12,131 nt of DNA from CAVSUR01 sp052143655. Lineage in GTDB: Bacteria; Actinomycetota; Actinomycetes; Streptosporangiales; Streptosporangiaceae. The translations under genes were made by a program, and so were the position numbers. The stretch lies in assembly GCA_052143655.1 (NCBI GenBank), contig JBKQSL010000039.1, positions 1 to 12,131 on the forward strand. The letters run 5' to 3'. Shown here in pieces: positions 1 to 6,913 of the stretch (its first letter is position 1; every line of letters starts with the position of its first letter). The notes under the pieces are model-generated. The model was not told the origin of the DNA and did not search any database. It saw nothing but the letters and a program-made list of their open reading frames with translations.

Positions 1-2
1 AT

Positions 3-351
3 CCTGGTGCTGATCCGGTCAGCATCCAAGGTGAGCTGGCGGGTGATGATGCTCTGGTCGTTCCCCGCGAGGCGGCTGTGCTGCTCGCCAGGATCCTGGG
101 GTTCCTGGCGAATGGCGAGGGGGTCAATGTCATCCCCGACACGGCTGAGCTGACCACGCGGCAGGCGGCACGTGTCCCGGCCCTACCTGATCAAGCTGCT
201 GGAGTCCGGGGAGATCCCGTTCCGGCTGGTCGGTACCCATCGCCGGGTAAGGTTCCGGGATCTGGGCGAGTACAAGAGCCGAGCCGACCTGGCGCGCAGG
301 CGGGCGGCGGATGAGCCGACCCGGCTGACGCAAGAGCTGGGACTGCCCTGA
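3..351 (+). pseudogene. Excisionase/MerR-type DNA-binding antitoxin, frameshifted and cut by the window edge
   Basis: The reading frame is open from base 3 and reads like the N-terminal half of the small helix-turn-helix antitoxins of actinobacteria (…VVPREAAVLLARIL…, then IPDTAELTTRQAA). At base 171 the frame breaks. From base 172 another frame continues the same family as VSRPYLIKLLESGEIPFR, then VGTHRRVRF, and ends ELGLP plus TGA at 349-351. Family members have about four residues (such as DLLN) between QAA and VSRP. Here a single C remains, so an 11-nt deletion is the simplest explanation. The loss falls inside the helix-turn-helix. Intact relatives usually precede a PIN- or RelE-type toxin gene, and none is present here. 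An assembly error is possible, but the adjoining truncated cupin argues for real decay. The family call is from memory of sequence patterns. The 5' end lies outside the window. Confidence 0.8.
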
Positions 352-564
352 CCCGGGCTCGTCGTCACGCGGGACGGCACCGTCATCCGCATGCGGCCAG
401 GCGACACCGTCTGCACGCCAGCCGGCGAGGAACACTGGCACGGCGCCACCGAGAACAACTTCATGTGCCACCTGGCCATGCTCGAAGGCACCGCCGAAGG
501 AGACGGCACGACCTGGCTCGAGCCCGTCACCGGCGACCAGTACCAGACCGCCAGCCAGCACTAG
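352..564 (+). pseudogene. 3' fragment of a cupin-domain protein gene
   Basis: The frame is open from directly after the antitoxin stop codon to TAG at 562-564. It encodes the second half of a bicupin-like or single cupin barrel: VVTRDGTVIRMRPGD, then TPAGEEHWHGATENNF, then HLAMLEGT and a WLEPVT tail. The PGD…PxGxxHWHG stretch matches cupin motif 2. Motif 1, with its HxH and Glu metal ligands, is absent, and there is no upstream start codon or ribosome site before the first internal ATG (391). About 70 codons remain where the family usually has 130 or more. Butting directly against the antitoxin stop suggests a deletion that joined two unrelated genes. It could be expressed as a short peptide from 391, but that would not fold as a complete cupin. 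Confidence 0.75.
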
Positions 565-568
565 CCCG

Positions 569-596
569 CCGCGCAGCCCTAGCCTGGCTGCCGCGG
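569..596. terminator. Probable bidirectional terminator hairpin
   Basis: Inverted repeat CCGC-GCAGCC / GGCTGC-c-GCGG: ten pairs, one bulged C, and a 7-nt loop. It lies just past the cupin-fragment stop (564) and just before the stop of the convergent DUF4389 gene (604). There is no U tract on either strand, which is common for hairpins in very GC-rich actinobacteria. Confidence 0.5.
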
Positions 597-603
597 TGCC
601 GGG

Positions 604-1257
604 TCATGGCGCCAGCCTGAACGGCGGGTACTGATCGGTGACCAGGGTGAGCGCGTAGCCGACGACGCGGTTGTGCCAGCGGAAAACGCCCTCGATGAAG
701 CTGAACATGCCGCGCGGATAGCGGCCGGTGAACAGAATGGCGAACCAGGCCGCGATCACGACGAAGAATGTCGCGATATCCAGGAAGAACAGCACGATGT
801 AGTGCGGAATGGCGAGCAGCCATTTGACCAGTGGCAGCCACCGGTTGAGGTCAGTGGCGGGGTCCGGATAGGGGTAGACCAGCCGGACCCACTGGTGGTC
901 ATCAGTGGACGGGTAGTTGTCGTTCATCAAGACCAGGTATGTCCACACCCGGTTGATGAAGCGCTGCAGTTCCAGATTCCAGTCGAACCACCACCGGGGG
1001 TACTTCTGCCTGAACAAGATCATCAGCAACGGGCCGAGGAACAGCAGCCCGCCCGCGCCGGCGGCCCCGTAGGCCATGCCGGAATGGCCGCCGACCCATT
1101 CCCAGGCTGCGCCGGAAACGGTGCCGAGCACGATCCAGATCGGGATGATCATGAAAATGCGGAAGAGCGAGGTTATCCGGTCGAGCGGCCGGTCCGGGTA
1201 CTCGACGGCAAACTGAACTGGATACGGACTCTGATCCGCGACCATCGTGTTAGCCAT
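604..1257 (-). CDS. DUF4389 domain integral membrane protein
   Basis: This encodes a 217-residue multi-pass membrane protein of the DUF4389 family, whose function is unknown. After a short cytoplasmic start (YPVQFAVEYPDRPLDR) come hydrophobic segments at LFRIFMIIPIWIVLGTV, GGLLFLGPLLMILF, and a long pair around WLLAIPHYIVLFFLDIATFF and VVIAAWFAILFTG. Typical family signatures include RYPRGMFSFIEGVFRW and the aromatic-rich LQRFINRVWTYL between helices; the end is YPPFRLAP. I chose ATG 1257 over the in-frame upstream ATG at 1287 because AAGGAGG (complement of 1263-1269) sits 5 nt before it. The gene looks intact, with no frameshift, and is monocistronic. Its upstream region carries a TTGACA-like box and a perfect hairpin, listed separately. 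The family call is strong; the role is unknown. Confidence 0.88.
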   Translation of the reverse strand: MANTMVADQSPYPVQFAVEYPDRPLDRITSLFRIFMIIPIWIVLGTVSGAAWEWVGGHSGMAYGAAGAGGLLFLGPLLMILFRQKYPRWWFDWNLELQRFINRVWTYLVLMNDNYPSTDDHQWVRLVYPYPDPATDLNRWLPLVKWLLAIPHYIVLFFLDIATFFVVIAAWFAILFTGRYPRGMFSFIEGVFRWHNRVVGYALTLVTDQYPPFRLAP

Positions 1258-1285
1258 TGCATCCTCCTTGGCCTGTCCCGCATGC

Positions 1286-1309
1286 ATGCCCGTTGCCGGG
1301 CATTGTCAA
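1286..1309 (-). promoter_or_regulatory. Candidate -35 box with adjoining 7-bp inverted repeat upstream of the DUF4389 gene
   Basis: On the minus strand a perfect TTGACA (complement of 1304-1309) is followed at once by ATGCCCG-GCAA-CGGGCAT (1286-1303), a perfect 7-bp inverted repeat with a GNRA-type tetraloop. The repeat occupies the space where a -35/-10 spacer would lie. No convincing -10 hexamer is visible at 17-18 nt (TGCATG is poor). This could be a promoter with an embedded operator, or a 5'-UTR hairpin if transcription starts further upstream. Confidence 0.4.
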
Positions 1310-1337
1310 ATGATCAGCTCATCCACCTCGGGGGTGC

Positions 1338-1381
1338 CCGCGGATACCGCCAGGATCGCGTGACCTGGCCGGTATCCGCGG
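1338..1381 (-). terminator. Long hairpin downstream of the serine hydrolase remnant
   Basis: The left arm CCGCGGATACCGCCAGG (1338-1354) is the reverse complement of the right arm (1364-1381) apart from one extra C in the right arm, giving 17 pairs with a 9-nt loop. It starts 14 nt beyond the hydrolase stop codon (1395-1397), the expected place for its terminator. There is no T tract. It would also insulate the DUF4389 promoter from read-through. Confidence 0.6.
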
Positions 1382-1394
1382 TACTCCGTTGCGT

Positions 1395-2049
1395 TCAGCC
1401 TGGGTTTACTGCGCCGGCCTTCTGCAGGGTCTGGTACACCGATCCCGCCAGGTTGCCCAGGTCGTCGTTGGCCGGGTCCACCGCGCTGTTGACGGCGAGC
1501 ACGAAGGTCATGCCGGAGCGGGGGAAGTACAGGTGCATGACCCGGTTGGCGATGGTGCCGCCTTCGTAGTACCAGATGGTTCCGGTCTGCTGGGTTGTGG
1601 ACTGCTCGACGCCGAGCCCGTAGCCGGCCGGGTCGGCGAGCGTGGTGCGCCGGATGGGCTTGCCGGTGATCTGGGATACCAGGCTCTCGAGCTGGTGCTG
1701 CTGGCGTGGCGGCAGCACCTTGCCCTGGTAGAGGTCGCGGTCCCAGCTGGTTACGGCGGCCAGCGGGCTGACGATAGCCCCCGGCCGCCTGGGCCCAGGT
1801 CAGGGCGAGGCGGGGCATGGGCTTGCCCAGCAGCGGCGGCGCGCCGGGCTCGAAGAAGTACCCGGCCGGCATCGCGGGGCGCAGCGCCGTCCGCAGCGCG
1901 GTGCCGCTGTGCCGGGGCGGGTCGGCCGAGGCGCTCGCGGCGCCGGCTGATAACAGCCCGGCCGCGCCGAGCAGGGCGCCGGCCGCGATGGCGGCGGTGA
2001 GCGTGCTCCGGGCGTTTCCTCGCGCCGGGCGGCGGTTCTCGGTTCTCAT
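1395..2049 (-). pseudogene. Secreted serine hydrolase (beta-lactamase / D-Ala-D-Ala carboxypeptidase fold), internally deleted and frameshifted
   Basis: The start is normal: ATG 2049 with AGGGAG 5 nt upstream, then an Arg-rich n-region, the hydrophobic core LTAAIAAGALLGAAGLLSAG and an Ala-rich cleavage region ending ASASA, a Sec or Tat type signal peptide. At about residue 60 the text jumps to the middle of the family pattern (MPAGYFFEPGAPPLLGKP…LTWAQAAG). Everything carrying the SxxK and YxN catalytic motifs is missing. At 1778-1782 a run of five C (G on the coding strand) breaks the frame. With one base fewer it would read QAAGAIVSPLAAVTSWDRDL. The downstream frame then continues as PPRQQHQLESLVSQITGKP, YGLGVEQ, YYEGGTIANRVMHLYFPRSG and a terminal KAGAVNPG. 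About 215 codons remain where the family usually has 380-430. The homopolymer shift alone could be a sequencing error. The missing core could not. Confidence 0.82.
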
Positions 2050-2059
2050 ATCAGCTCCC

Positions 2060-3146
2060 TGAGCTTGTCCGCAGCGGTGTAGTGGCGGGGTCCGGCGGCG
2101 AGCACGTCCAGCCTGGCCGCCCGGCGGCGGGCCAGCCGACGGCGATGAGGCGGGGCAGGGCGGCGAGCAGGAGGAAGATCACCTGCTTGGATGCTGGTAC
2201 GACGGTGTCATTGCTGCCCGTGGCCTGACCGGTCCCGTGCGTCTTACGCAGGTCCATCGACTGCGCGGCCGGTGCGTGCTTTTAGTCAGTTCCTCAGATT
2301 TAAGCATCATATATTCCTCGAATTCCTGACGGCATCCTTTGGCATTTGGCTTGGCCGCGGTACCAGAGGGGAGTCCCTGCGTCAGGGCACGACCTCCCTC
2401 AATCGGTTGCCTGCTGCCGATATCTGTCCCGTCAGATCAGGGAATACCCAGCTTGAGAGAGCTGTGCGGGCAGCGTGTCCGTGACCGGGAGGATATCGGC
2501 GCTGACCTGCACCTCCGCGCCGCGGGGCGGGCCTTGCCCGCGCGTCTTAGACACAGAGAGGAGCGCGATAAAATAGGTGCTGCCGTTTTCCACCTCAGTG
2601 TGGCTGCGCAGTGGGCGCCGCCGAGGTCCAGGGCAGCCAGAGCCTCAATCTCGCCTGCCCGCAGATAAGTGAGCATGACTTCTGATCTGAACAAGACACT
2701 ACGCCCGATATATGATGGAGGCAAGAGAGCCGGGATAAAGCGGCGCGTCATTAACAGACTGTTACCGCGAGCGTCGCCCGGGCGAAACAGCCGGACCGCC
2801 GGTCCCAGGCCGGGACCCTCTTCGCCGACGTTAAATGCTGCGTCCCGCGGCAAGGCGGCAGCAGCGTCCGCCGAATTCGGGCTGTCCTTCCGCGCCGAGC
2901 AGGGCTAACGCCGTCAGGACGGCCCCAGGACGGCCCCGAGCCCGGATCATGCCAGGATCATGGCCCCGTATTCCGGATCCGCCGGGGTGTGCCGGGCTCG
3001 GGGAGGCCGCCGTCGCGCTCAAGCAGCCGTGCCTGCCCGAGCGCTGGCTGCCGGTCACCCTGCGTGGTCTGTACGCATTGACCAGGACAGGACTAATGTG
3101 GCCGCTAGGCGATAGCGCGCTCCAGTCGACCGGACAGACAGGGCTT
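2060..3146. other. About 1.1 kb with no gene I can support
   Basis: ORFs exist on both strands (for example 2437-2853 minus and 2835-3161 plus), but none has recognisable motifs, convincing start sites or family-like composition. The part around 2280-2345 and scattered patches to about 2760 are clearly richer in A+T (TTTAAGCATCATATATTCC, GATAAAATAGG, GATATATGATGGAGG) than the rest of the window. A TTGACC box at 3078-3083 has no well-placed -10. A minus-strand stretch near 2130-2200 (VIFLLLAALPRLIAVGWP) is hydrophobic and could be a remnant of a membrane protein, but nothing confirms it. Confidence 0.5.
2915..2936. repeat. Tandem duplication of an 11-bp unit
   Basis: The unit CAGGACGGCCC occurs twice in direct succession inside the gene-poor stretch. 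No role is evident. Confidence 0.6.
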
Positions 3147-3157
3147 AGGGGGGCTTC

Positions 3158-3364
3158 ATGAGCCATCCCGATCACCAGATTCTCACGCGATCAACGTCAG
3201 CGCGGCAGCGGTCATGGCCTCCGCCCGAAGCCAGCCACGCTGGCCCGCAGGGCTCCGGTTCCACGCCTCCCGGGCACGACATCCCGTGGCCCGCCCGACG
3301 GCCAGGCCGCCGATCCTGGTCCTGCTGCCCGGCCCCCGCCTCGGACAGCAGCGGCAGTGATTGA
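3158..3364 (+). CDS. Possible 68-residue upstream ORF / leader overlapping the STAS-PAS gene
   Basis: ATG 3158 is preceded by AGGGGGG (3147-3153) at a 4-nt spacing, the best ribosome site near this locus. The frame runs 68 codons and ends TGA at 3362-3364, overlapping the GTG start of the STAS-PAS gene (3357) by 8 nt (GTGATTGA). The peptide (MSHPDHQILTRSTSARQRS…) is rich in Ser, Pro and Arg, with no domain I recognise. It could be a leader that couples translation to the next gene, the true N-terminus of that gene separated by a frameshift, or chance. Confidence 0.3.
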   Translation: MSHPDHQILTRSTSARQRSWPPPEASHAGPQGSGSTPPGHDIPWPARRPGRRSWSCCPAPASDSSGSD

Positions 3365-4976
3365 AGACTCCTGCCCGGTGCGGTGGACGGGCCGCCAGGC
3401 TGTCGTGACCATGCCCGAGCACATCGACCTGTCCAACGCTGGTCAGATCCGCGAGCAACTGCTGTCGCTGATCAACCGGGGCGCCGCGGTGCTCATCGCG
3501 GACATGAGCGGGACCGTGTCCTGTGACCACGCCGGCGCGGACATCATCGGGCGCGCCTATCAGCGGGCCGTCAGCAGCGGCACCGAGCTGCGCCTGGTGA
3601 TCGTCAGCGAGATCGTGCGCCGGGTGATCAGCATCAGCGGGGTTGACCGGCTCGTCTCGGTGTATCCGTTGCTGGAGTCCTGCGTGGCAGCGGGGATCCC
3701 GTCCGGGGCCGGACGGGCCCGGCCCGGTACCGGCGGCATGGGCAGCGCTGCGCCGGACGACCCGGGCGCCGACTCGGATGTGGGCGTCGAGGTCGCGCTG
3801 CTGGACCGGGACGGGGTGATCGTGTCGGTGAACGACGCGTGGCGGACGTTCGCGGCGGCCAATGGCGGCGACCCGGACCGGGTGAGCGCGGGCGTTTCCT
3901 ATCTCGACGTCTGCGCCGCCGCGACCGGCGACCCGGTGGCCGGGGAGGTGGCCGAGGCCATCCGCCGGGCGCTGGCTGGCGACTTGCCCGGGCCTCTCGA
4001 GATCGAGGTGCCCTGTCATAGTCTGAGTACCCGGCGCTGGTTCGACATGCTGGTCTCGCCCCGCCGCGATGATTACGGCCGTCCGCTGGGCGCGACCGTC
4101 ACGCTCTCCCTGGCCCGATCGCAGCCGAACGCCGCCGGACCGGGCAGTGCGCCGCCTGGCCGCCGGCCCGGGTCTGCGGTCCGCGAGGCCGTGCGGGTCG
4201 CCCAGGCAGCCGGCCCTCGCCAGTCCGCATTCCCGCAGCGGGCAGACGTGCTGCCAGCGGAGGAACAGCTGGCGGCCGCGCAGCGATCCGCAGCTGGCGC
4301 GGAGGCCGGGGCTGCCACCCGGCTAGCGGCTGACATTCCCGTCGCCGCGGCGAGCAGGCTGGCCGATGCCGTGACTGACGGCGTGGCCCTGGCCGACGGG
4401 GACGGGCGGATCATGCTGGCCAACCGCCAGCTGGCGGACATGTTCGGCTACGGCCCGGCCGAGCTCGCCGGCCTTCCGGTGGAATCGCTGCTGCCTGCCG
4501 GGCTGCGCGAGGCGCACCGCCGGCACCGGGCCGCATACCGCCAGTCGCCTTACGACCGGCCGATGGCGGACAGGCCGCCGCTGGTCGGGCTGCGCAAGGA
4601 CGGCAGTTCCTTCCCGGTGGAGATCAGCCTTGCCCCGGTGCCCGGGCCCGGGCCCGGGCAGGGCGGCACGGCGACCCTGGCCGTGATCCGCCCTGCGCTG
4701 CCCGCCCGCCGGGCGTCGGCCACGCCGGGCGATGCGGCGCGAGCGCAGCCGGCCGAGCGGACCGCCAGCGGCGCCGGGTCCGGCCGCGACGAGGAAGAGC
4801 TGCTGAGCCGGATCAGCAACCGCCTGCTCGGCGTCGGCCTGCGGCTGCAATCAGGCGTGCGCCAGCAGCCCGACGCCACCCGGCGGGTCATCGGGGAAGC
4901 ACTGGACATCCTCGACGACGTGCTGAGCGAGATCCGCACCGCGGCCTTCGCCGCCAGGGGACCGGATTTCCGCTAG
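3357..4976 (+). CDS. STAS-PAS-PAS signalling protein with a histidine-less kinase-dimerisation module
   Basis: This 539-residue soluble protein has four parts. Residues 1-115 form a STAS (anti-anti-sigma) domain. The usual D-S-S-G phosphorylation site reads D57-H58-A59-G60, so the phosphorylatable Ser is absent. Residues about 145-255 form a PAS domain (VALLDRDGVIVSVNDAWRTF, then a DVCAAATGDPVA stretch). A disordered Ala/Pro/Arg linker leads to a second PAS at about 330-445 (LADAVTDGVALADGDGRIML, DMFGYGPAELAG, GLRKDGSSFPVEISL). Residues about 478-532 (ELLSRISNRLLGVGLRLQSG, then a helix ending LDDVLSEIRTAAF) resemble the second half of a HisKA_3 dimerisation domain. The DLHD phosphoacceptor sequence is missing and no ATPase domain follows. 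The protein therefore probably senses a ligand and acts by protein contact. I chose the GTG because the STAS domain begins directly after it. It has no Shine-Dalgarno of its own and may be coupled to the upstream ORF. Confidence 0.85.
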   Translation: MIEDSCPVRWTGRQAVVTMPEHIDLSNAGQIREQLLSLINRGAAVLIADMSGTVSCDHAGADIIGRAYQRAVSSGTELRLVIVSEIVRRVISISGVDRLVSVYPLLESCVAAGIPSGAGRARPGTGGMGSAAPDDPGADSDVGVEVALLDRDGVIVSVNDAWRTFAAANGGDPDRVSAGVSYLDVCAAATGDPVAGEVAEAIRRALAGDLPGPLEIEVPCHSLSTRRWFDMLVSPRRDDYGRPLGATVTLSLARSQPNAAGPGSAPPGRRPGSAVREAVRVAQAAGPRQSAFPQRADVLPAEEQLAAAQRSAAGAEAGAATRLAADIPVAAASRLADAVTDGVALADGDGRIMLANRQLADMFGYGPAELAGLPVESLLPAGLREAHRRHRAAYRQSPYDRPMADRPPLVGLRKDGSSFPVEISLAPVPGPGPGQGGTATLAVIRPALPARRASATPGDAARAQPAERTASGAGSGRDEEELLSRISNRLLGVGLRLQSGVRQQPDATRRVIGEALDILDDVLSEIRTAAFAARGPDFR

Positions 4977-4989
4977 CCCCGGCGGCGCA

Positions 4990-5019
4990 CGCACAGGCTG
5001 GGCGGCGGGAGCCTGCGCG
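4990..5019. terminator. Bidirectional terminator hairpin between convergent PAS genes
   Basis: The arms CGCACAGGCT and AGCCTGCGCG give nine pairs with one A/C mismatch and a 10-nt G-rich loop. The hairpin lies in the 44-bp gap between the stop of the STAS-PAS gene (4976) and the stop of the convergent PAS gene (5021), where one structure could serve both strands. Confidence 0.5.
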
Positions 5020-5020
5020 G

Positions 5021-6016
5021 CTAGAGTTCTGCGTCCGGCGCGGCCGGGCGCGGCTGGCGCTGATCGTCGTCCCCGGCCTGGAACACGTGCTCGCGCACCT
5101 CTCTGATCGTCTCGTCGAGCAGCGCGAGCGCCTTCGTGATCCCGTCGCCGGCGGCCGAGTCCGCCGCGCCGATGGCGCCCTGCAAGCTGAGGCCGGCCTG
5201 GAACAGCCGGGCCACGATCCGGTCGAGCATCTCGTGGCCGCCAGGCTCCTCCGGCCAGGCGCCTGCCGCCGGCTCCTCGGCGCCGGGCTGCGCAGGAGCG
5301 GGCATCTCCCGGACCACCACCATGGTCAGCAGCCCTGCCGAGGTGGACACGGGGCTCAGGCTGATCCCGACCGGGATCGTGGTCCCGTCCTTCCGCAGCC
5401 CGACCAGCCTCGCCTGGGCATCCATCAGCCGCACCGCGGCAGGCCGTCGCGAGCCGGGACGCCGCTCCCGGGCGGCGCTGAGATCGACGGGGATCAGCCT
5501 CTCGACCGGCCGGCCCGCGAGCTCATCCCGCCGGTAGCCGAACATGTCCGCCAGCGGCGCGCTGGCCAGCAGGATCATCCCGGCCTGGTCGGTGAGCGCG
5601 ACGCCGTCGGTGAAGATGCCGACTAGCTGAGCCAGTGCGGTCCAGGAAACCGCGGCCGCCGCCGGGCGCGGTACCGGCCGGGCCTGCGCCCGGCGGGGCC
5701 TGCTGCCCGTCAGGCTGAAGTCGCGAAGGCGGGCGGCCCGCTCGCCAGCGGGAACCTGACCGGCAACCGGTGCCGCGGGGCGGGCGGCCGGGCCGCCGCG
5801 CAGGGCTTCCCGGGTCGCCCGGCGGCGGGAAGGCCCAGCCAGCAGGCTCCGGGTGGCGGCGGCGCGCTCCCGTGCCCGCGCAGCGGACTCGGCTGCCACG
5901 GCCGACTCAGCCTGCAGCACCGCCGACTGGCCGCGCGCTGCCTGCGCCGTCCGGCCCGCGCGCTGCACCCGTCGGTTGAGCCCATCCGCCCGGCGGCTTG
6001 CCTCTTCCCCACCCAC
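5021..6016 (-). CDS. PAS-domain sensor with coiled-coil N-terminus and the same histidine-less C-terminal module
   Basis: About 331 residues. The N-terminal 120 or so are Ala/Arg/Glu-rich and probably helical or coiled coil (RRADGLNRRVQRAGRTAQAA, SAVAAESAARARERAAATRS). A PAS domain follows (LVGIFTDGVALTDQAGMILL, LADMFGYRRDELAGRPVERL, ARLVGLRKDGTTIPVGISLS), closely similar to the second PAS of the neighbouring STAS-PAS protein. The C-terminus (HEMLDRIVARLFQAGLSLQG, then ALALLDETIREVREHVFQ) matches that protein's tail. In NarL-family kinases the equivalent position reads LHDxVIQRLF; here the His is Leu, and no ATPase domain follows. I chose GTG 6016, the V of VGGEEASRR, because AGGAGG (complement of 6021-6026) lies 4 nt upstream. 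An in-frame GTG at 6079 has no ribosome site. The gene converges on its paralogue. A shared function is inferred, not shown. Confidence 0.83.
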   Translation of the reverse strand: MGGEEASRRADGLNRRVQRAGRTAQAARGQSAVLQAESAVAAESAARARERAAATRSLLAGPSRRRATREALRGGPAARPAAPVAGQVPAGERAARLRDFSLTGSRPRRAQARPVPRPAAAAVSWTALAQLVGIFTDGVALTDQAGMILLASAPLADMFGYRRDELAGRPVERLIPVDLSAARERRPGSRRPAAVRLMDAQARLVGLRKDGTTIPVGISLSPVSTSAGLLTMVVVREMPAPAQPGAEEPAAGAWPEEPGGHEMLDRIVARLFQAGLSLQGAIGAADSAAGDGITKALALLDETIREVREHVFQAGDDDQRQPRPAAPDAEL

Positions 6017-6020
6017 ACGT

Positions 6021-6026
6021 CCTCCT
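6021..6026 (-). promoter_or_regulatory. Shine-Dalgarno that sets the PAS gene start
   Basis: AGGAGG on the minus strand lies 4 nt before GTG 6016. This is the only strong ribosome site near the 5' end of the frame and argues against the longer reading from 6079. Confidence 0.55.
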
Positions 6027-6509
6027 CTGCCAGCCGACAGCCCAGGAGCGAGAGGCGGCACTGCCCCTGCGGCGGACACTCGCGCAGCTGCGGACTGCGC
6101 GGACTGCCCGCGAGCCCGGCAGCGGGCGACCAGCCCCCCGGCGCCGCCGTCGGCTGCGCACTGGCAGCGGCGGAGCGGGCAGGGGACATAACCACCGGGT
6201 CGTTAGTCATCTTGGCCGGCCAGGCATCTTCCGCCAAGAGCCGCCTCCGGCCGTCATCCCGGCGCGCTGCCCGGTTCTGGGTGCGCGGCGGTTCCCCGGA
6301 CGTCCCGCCAGGAGCTTCTTCGGCAGCCATCCCCGCGCGCCGGTCCCGTTCCCGGTGCGGGGCCGTGCGACGTCCCGCGGTCCGGCACCGGCCGCAGTAC
6401 CGCCGGGCCCGGGCTGCCCGCAAGCAGTCCAGTCACGGGCTTTCAGCCTGTGACCTGCGGAAAAGGCCATGCTGCCCGGTTCGCCCGCGATCGCCTGATC
6501 GAGGCCGGC
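6027..6509. other. Gene-free region between divergent PAS and cupin genes
   Basis: About 480 bp upstream of two divergently transcribed genes. ORFs on both strands are Arg/Pro/Gly-rich and look like GC-rich chance frames; none has a supported start or a motif I recognise. Apart from the hairpin at 6432-6454 I see no distinct structure. The length suggests room for regulatory sites, or for a gene that has decayed beyond recognition. Confidence 0.5.
6432..6454. promoter_or_regulatory. 10-bp hairpin upstream of the cupin gene
   Basis: GTCACGGGCT-TTC-AGCCTGTGAC forms ten pairs, one of them G-U, around a 3-nt loop. It ends 56 nt before the putative -10 box of the cupin gene. It could be an operator (near-palindrome) or a terminator for leftward or rightward transcripts. 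There is no T tract. Confidence 0.4.
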
Positions 6510-6515
6510 TAGCGT
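6510..6515 (+). promoter_or_regulatory. -10 box for leaderless transcription of the cupin gene
   Basis: TAGCGT fits the actinobacterial -10 pattern TANNNT and sits exactly 8 nt before ATG 6524. No Shine-Dalgarno precedes that ATG. This is the usual layout of leaderless actinobacterial genes. No clear -35 is visible. Confidence 0.5.
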
Positions 6516-6523
6516 GCCGGCTC

Positions 6524-6886
6524 ATGACGGAGCGGGTCTACGCGGGGAACGCGGGCATCGACGCCGTGCGCAACCGGGGCTGGCTGCTCGGGCACTTCCA
6601 GCCGGAAGGTGATCTGCGCCACAGTACGGATGTCGAGATCAAGTGGGGCATCCACCCGGCCGGGGATGAGCGCCGGGACTGGGTGACCGGCGAGGTGCGG
6701 ACGGCGCTGATCATCCTGGTCAGCGGCCGGTTCCGGATCGAGCTGCCGGATCGCAGCGTGCTGCTGGCCGAGCAGGGCGACTATGTCGTCTTCCACGGCG
6801 TGGATCATTCCTGGCACGCCGAGGAGGAGTCGATCGTGGTGGGGGTGCGCTGGCCATCCGTGCCCGGGTACGCCGTCCCGGACTGA
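6524..6886 (+). CDS. Small single-domain cupin protein
   Basis: This encodes a 120-residue soluble protein with a cupin-like beta-barrel pattern: VEIKWGIHPAGDERRDWVTG (residues about 37-56), then ALIILVSGRFRIELPDRSVL, then the motif-2-like GDYVVFHGVDHSWHAEEES (about 85-103) and VVGVRWPS. His44, His95, His98 and the nearby Glu residues are plausible metal or ligand contacts. The family occurs widely in bacteria as small proteins of about 120-130 residues of unproven function, some, as I recall, mislabelled signal peptidase I. There are no membrane segments or peptidase residues here. I chose ATG 6524 because homologous sequence begins soon after it and a TANNNT box lies 8 nt upstream. The longer frame from 6212 is unsupported. 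It is monocistronic, closed by the hairpin at 6914. Confidence 0.82.
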   Translation: MTERVYAGNAGIDAVRNRGWLLGHFQPEGDLRHSTDVEIKWGIHPAGDERRDWVTGEVRTALIILVSGRFRIELPDRSVLLAEQGDYVVFHGVDHSWHAEEESIVVGVRWPSVPGYAVPD

Positions 6887-6913
6887 CCCCGGACGGCCAG
6901 CGGCGAGCGCGGC

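Noticed and set aside
673..1569. 298-codon plus-strand ORF
   Set aside because: It is antisense to the DUF4389 gene and the hydrolase remnant, has no family motifs, and its composition is typical of a GC-rich shadow frame.
2437..2853. 138-codon minus-strand ORF in the gene-poor stretch
   Set aside because: I considered a regulator or transposase remnant, but no helix-turn-helix, DDE or zinc-finger pattern could be made out in any frame.
3078..3111. TTGACC as a -35 for the STAS-PAS gene
   Set aside because: No TANNNT-type -10 occurs 16-18 nt downstream; TAATGT at 3094 is too close.
3183..4019. 278-codon minus-strand ORF
   Set aside because: Antisense to the STAS and first PAS domains; no recognisable domain.
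6212..6886. Long N-terminal extension of the cupin gene
   Set aside because: The first 104 codons are Arg/Ser/Pro-rich with no homology pattern, and a TANNNT box lies directly before the inner ATG 6524.
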